Below are positions 18,087 to 21,114 of a stretch of DNA of 21,114 nt, one piece after another; within the stretch, counting starts at the first letter, position 1, and each line of letters begins with the position of its first letter. The stretch is taken from the NCBI GenBank assembly GCA_000226015.1, contig JH153938.1, positions 28,748 to 49,861 on the forward strand. Reading direction: 5' to 3'. Source of the stretch: Mnemiopsis leidyi. Taxonomy: Eukaryota > Ctenophora > Tentaculata > Lobata > Bolinopsidae. The notes beneath the pieces were generated by a model. It saw only the letters and a program-made list of their open reading frames with translations, was not told where the DNA came from and ran no database searches. The position numbers and the translations under genes are program-made.

Positions 18087-20979
18087 ATCCCACTGGGAGT
18101 TGAACATCTGGAGCCAGACAGACTGCCGGAGTGGGACATTCTGGGGCGTGGCATGCGGAACAGGATACCTGGTGTTGTTATACTTTTAGGAGGGGGGGGG
18201 GTTGTGTTGTTATACTTTTGGGTCGAGCTATCAGCTACTAATTTTAATATTTGGGGAAAATTTGGAGTGAATTGAACTTCTGAGCATGTGTTCTAGCATG
18301 GCACGTCATTCATTCTTTTAGCTCTTACAGTTCTTTTTATTTGATATTCAGTTCGTTTTACCTAATATTAACATTTTTAGCTAGCGGATTGTATTCAGAG
18401 GGCATTAATGTAATGTACTGTGAACTGGTCCCAAGTCCAGTCGTCATCTTATCATTTATGTCAAAGAACCGCGTTTAGTCATTGACTACTGATTATGTTC
18501 GATACTGTCAACAATAGAGGCTAACAATGACATTTCTTACCAGGAATTTCTTTCTTCTCATCAAAACCTCGCCACAGTTCATAAAGTTGTATAATTTGTT
18601 GCGATACCTGCGTTATCTTCTCAATACTGAAACAAAATGATTCATGAAGAAAAGAAAAGTACAAAGTTCGAGTCACCATATTCTAGGAAAATAAAGAAGT
18701 CTAACTGATGATAGTTTAAAAAGGAAAACCATGCAACATCCATCAAAACGAGCCCTGGTCCACTTCAATTCAACTTTAAAACTAAACTGTGGTAGCAATA
18801 TCCAACCTGATAGTTAGCTCAGAGAACCATTTCATTGCGTTCTCATTGTTATGTATGACAGAAGACATGTGTAGAGCGGACAGTGCTATCAAATAGGGTG
18901 GGTGTGTGAGGATCACATCGCAGCGTAACGTGTCGTTAATTATGTGCCACGCTGTGTTCAGAACCTTGTAGAGAGAGGGGGTGTCGTGAAAACTCTTATT
19001 TCTAGTATCTAGGAAGTCATTTATATTTATATCATTGATCACTGAAACTTGCACTTGTACCCTGTTTTTCGAATTTTGATTAAGTCCAACACTGCGGCAA
19101 ACAAATTCAACACTGCAGCGGCAGGTCGCCACTATGCTTCTCCAACTGACCTCGGGACCTAGAGACTCGGAGTAGGTGGTGAGGGGTCTGTAGGGCTGGT
19201 GAACTATCAGACAACAGTCCATCATCTCGAGGAGGTAGAACTCGCATTCCAACACGTGTTGTGGTCTGTAGTTGTAGTACAGTAAAGCATTGATAACAAT
19301 AATACAGTAAAACCTCTATCTACCGTACCCTTATTTACCGTTTCTATCGATTTACCGGGCCTTCTCCCTTTCCCCCGATATTTCTCAATACAGCAAAACC
19401 TCTATCTACCGTACCCTTATTTACCGTGTCCCTAGATTTACTGGGCCTGGTAAATAGAGTTTTCACTGTACATAGGTTAACAGGGAGATGTAACAATTTT
19501 TCCGGTCGATTTGTCTATACAAGAATTTAAAGCACCCTATTGAGCATCGATTGCACAGCATATTTTTATTCTAAGAGGACCTATTTTGTTTCTAACAATA
19601 CTTTGTCTTCATGTTAACATTTGGCTCAAAAATTGTGTGCAAAGTTTCGAGAGCGTTGACATTTCGGAGTAGTGTGCGCAAGTTTTCATAATTTTCAAAG
19701 TTAGGTAAAATGAAAAATAAAATTTTGGGACTTGCAACTTTGCACAACTGCGGCAAAGTCAACGTTCATGGAATTTTACAGTTTATTAACGGATGTTTCA
19801 ATAAAGTTTGAGCAAATTTTTAACATGATTTAATGTAAAACGGCAAAGCCTAAATTGTACAATAGAAATTTCCAAAAATTTCCTTATTCTCGGAAAAATT
19901 TTCTTTATATGGTTTCTTAATATCCTCTTAGAATACAAAAATAAGACGTGGAATTGATGCCCAATGGGATGCTTTAAGTTCCTGTATAGTCTTGAAAGCA
20001 ACTAGCTTCCGCAAACCTTACATTGCATGTATATTGTATGTAAAATGTATGTACATTGTATGTAAAATGTATGTACATTAAGTGTGTACATACACTGACC
20101 TGTATAAAAAGTCGTTAGTCATGGCAAAGTTAAACTTGCTCTTAATAAGAGAGGAACACACAGTTATCAGCCTCTGTATTGGTATAGGTCCACATTCTTC
20201 CACCTGAGAGATACATATATTGTCAGGTTGTCATGGCAACATGAGCGTTACACAGTGTGTAGCCTAACTTGGAATGTTAGGTCTTTTGTTTTAGTGTTTC
20301 AACGACAGGGATGAAATAACCATAGATTGCGATATTATTATCTTTTGCAGACAAAACATTTGATTCACAGCACTTTCCTTTACCACACTTTCTTTTTGCT
20401 GCACAGAGAAATAATGATGAGAAAAATGGTCCTAAAAACAACCTTAGAAGCGAGAAATATGCAGGTCGGAGCCATGAGAAAGGGATCTATACTTTTGAAG
20501 GAGTTCAGGATGTAGAATCTCTTGAAGTACACAGTCGCAGTTGCTATTACTTGTTGTCTCAACTTATTTGTCTCTCCAAGAGCCTGGAATAGTTCGCCTA
20601 TTAATACTAGTCTCACTAGTCACTGTGAGTTAGTCACTACTTACTGCGATTTCATGTTGAACGTTTTAACATTATAATATGGTACTAGATAAAAAATCTG
20701 AAATTCTGAAATAATATTCTGAAATTCTCCCATAACAGGACAGCTTAGATCGTACATAACATCATGTTAGATAAAGTTATACGATAGGGATAATTCTGGT
20801 CATATGAATTATGAATCAGACAGTCAGAGTACCTGGATGAAATTTGCAAAGAAAATGTGAAGTTTTTTAACATCATCAACAGATAAAGATTTGGAATCTC
20901 TCTCATGTCCTTCCAAGACTCTTTCTTCTGATATTATCCACTGTCCATAGTGTGAAGATTTCCAGAAATTCCCTGCCAT
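18085..20979 (-). CDS. CCNC: cyclin C
   Basis: Seven exons on the minus strand: 20979-20833, 20583-20443, 20203-20100, 19265-19151, 18964-18807, 18626-18541 and (tentative) 18140-18085; 268 residues, close to the family length (fly about 267, human 283). The start MAGNFWKSSHYGQW, the LRQQVIATATVYFKRFY and LMAPTCIFLASK helices, LECEFYLLEMMDCCLIV, and ELWRGFDEKKEI are diagnostic of cyclin C. Both cyclin boxes are complete. The family activates CDK8/CDK19 in the Mediator kinase module in the nucleus. An in-frame stop precedes the ATG. The sequence between exons 4 and 5 is a 186-nt GT-AG intron without stops; if retained it inserts 62 residues. The last exon is chosen by phase and acceptor only (ending QLPVG) and is the least certain part. 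Confidence 0.94.
18191..18200 (+). repeat. G homopolymer tract in cyclin C intron
   Basis: About ten consecutive G residues follow AGGA in the last intron of the cyclin C gene (between exons 6 and 7), flanked by two copies of GTTGTTATACTTTT. Such tracts are length-variable and error-prone in sequencing. Confidence 0.7.
18965..19150 (-). other. in-frame, stop-free intron of cyclin C (exitron-like)
   Basis: On the minus strand a donor GAG|GTCAGT at 19150 and an acceptor CCTCTCTCTACAAG at 18965 bound 186 nt, exactly 62 codons, with no stop in the reading frame. Splicing it out joins SLGPE to VLNTAWHIINDT, which aligns with known cyclin C. The 62 residues match nothing I know in the family. Both spliced and retained forms would be translatable. 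Confidence 0.7.
19305..19468. mobile_element. pogo/Tigger-like MITE with duplicated 5' end
   Basis: Terminal inverted repeats CAGTAAAACCTCTATCTACC (19305) and its near-complement ending TTTCACTG (19468) are flanked by TA on both sides, as for Tc1/mariner-pogo elements; the CAGTnnAACCTCTAT start is typical of pogo/Tigger families. The left end is present twice in tandem (19305-19390 and 19391 onward, both followed by GTACCCTTATTTACCG). The element is too short to encode a transposase. It lies in intron 3 of the cyclin C gene. Confidence 0.82.
19512..19992. mobile_element. 480-bp non-autonomous DNA element with long TIRs
   Basis: The sequence at 19512-19579 is about 80% the inverse complement of 19924-19992: both arms carry CTATACA, TTAAAGCA, ATTCTAAGAGGA and a shared ATTG-GCATC middle. 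The roughly 345-bp core between the arms has no open frame of note. This is the structure of a miniature inverted-repeat transposon, distinct from the pogo-like one next to it. The exact ends and target duplication are not resolved. It lies in intron 3 of the cyclin C gene. Confidence 0.72.
20033..20076. repeat. 22-bp tandem duplication
   Basis: Two exact 22-bp copies (20033-20054 and 20055-20076; core TGTATGTAAAATGTATGTAC) lie about 25 bp past the exon-3 donor in intron 3 of cyclin C. A third, partial TGTACATACA follows. Confidence 0.85.
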
Positions 20980-21114
20980 CAACTATATCTTCTGACAATA
21001 AAGCTAGTAATGCTAGGGTAACGTATTGAGGTGATGTATATAGGTAACATGTTACCTATATATATATATATGGGGCCATATTGACGAATGTTATTTCGTT
21101 ACGGACGGAATTCG
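20980..21114 (-). promoter_or_regulatory. cyclin C 5' region with 26-bp palindrome
   Basis: Upstream of the cyclin C start codon (20979, minus strand) is a perfect 26-bp palindrome, 21037-21062, centred on GGTAACATGTTACC and merging into a (TA)n run to about 21071. It could be a dimeric transcription-factor site or a cruciform-prone sequence. No transcription start can be placed. Confidence 0.4.

Noticed and set aside
18661..18690. GTTCGAGTC, resembling a tRNA B box
   Set aside because: No pairing T-arm stem, no A box at the right distance and no acceptor stem could be found.

Overview
The window is animal (metazoan) nuclear DNA. It is AT-rich, with genes broken by short spliceosomal introns, long gene-poor stretches, many minisatellites and small non-autonomous transposons. 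The gene set (ARL16-type GTPase, stem-loop binding protein, cyclin C, a matrin-type zinc-finger/RS protein, a secreted thrombospondin type-1 protein) is animal. The compact introns and a small cysteine-rich TSP1 secretory protein suggest an aquatic invertebrate, possibly a cnidarian, but the sequence does not settle the phylum. All gene models were assembled by hand from GT-AG junctions, reading phase and remembered family sequences. No search was run.

Layout. 1-182 is an 18-bp purine-rich minisatellite and 183-1741 is AT-rich with no recognisable gene. 1742-2971 (+) is a four-exon gene for a 186-residue secreted TSP1 protein with a cysteine-rich tail. 2972-4313 is intergenic and holds a hairpin/direct repeat and a 17-bp minisatellite. 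4314-7150 (-) is a five-exon ARL16-like small GTPase gene whose second intron carries 19 copies of a 34-bp satellite, split by a unit with two identical 182-bp direct repeats. 7151-8309 is intergenic and holds a 96-bp hairpin element and a 48/55-bp minisatellite that runs into the next gene's stop codon. 8310-12992 (-) is a ten-exon gene for a protein of about 761 residues with three matrin/U1-type zinc fingers, an RG-rich linker, a coding minisatellite and an RS domain. 12993-15633 is mostly non-coding, with two weak exon candidates. 15634-17079 (-) is an uninterrupted SLBP coding region. 18085-20979 (-) is the cyclin C gene, seven exons, with two different miniature inverted-repeat elements in intron 3 and an in-frame, stop-free 186-nt intron.

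Four recognised genes lie on the minus strand; only the TSP1 gene is on plus. The minus-strand genes share no single pathway: ARL16 is a ciliary/membrane-traffic GTPase family, SLBP controls histone mRNA, cyclin C belongs to the Mediator kinase module, and the zinc-finger/RS protein is probably an RNA-processing factor. The most interesting observations are the cyclin C in-frame intron, the satellite that multiplied the ARL16 exon-3 splice acceptor, the repeat-flanked insertion inside that satellite, and the triple matrin-finger RS protein whose C-terminus comes from a minisatellite.
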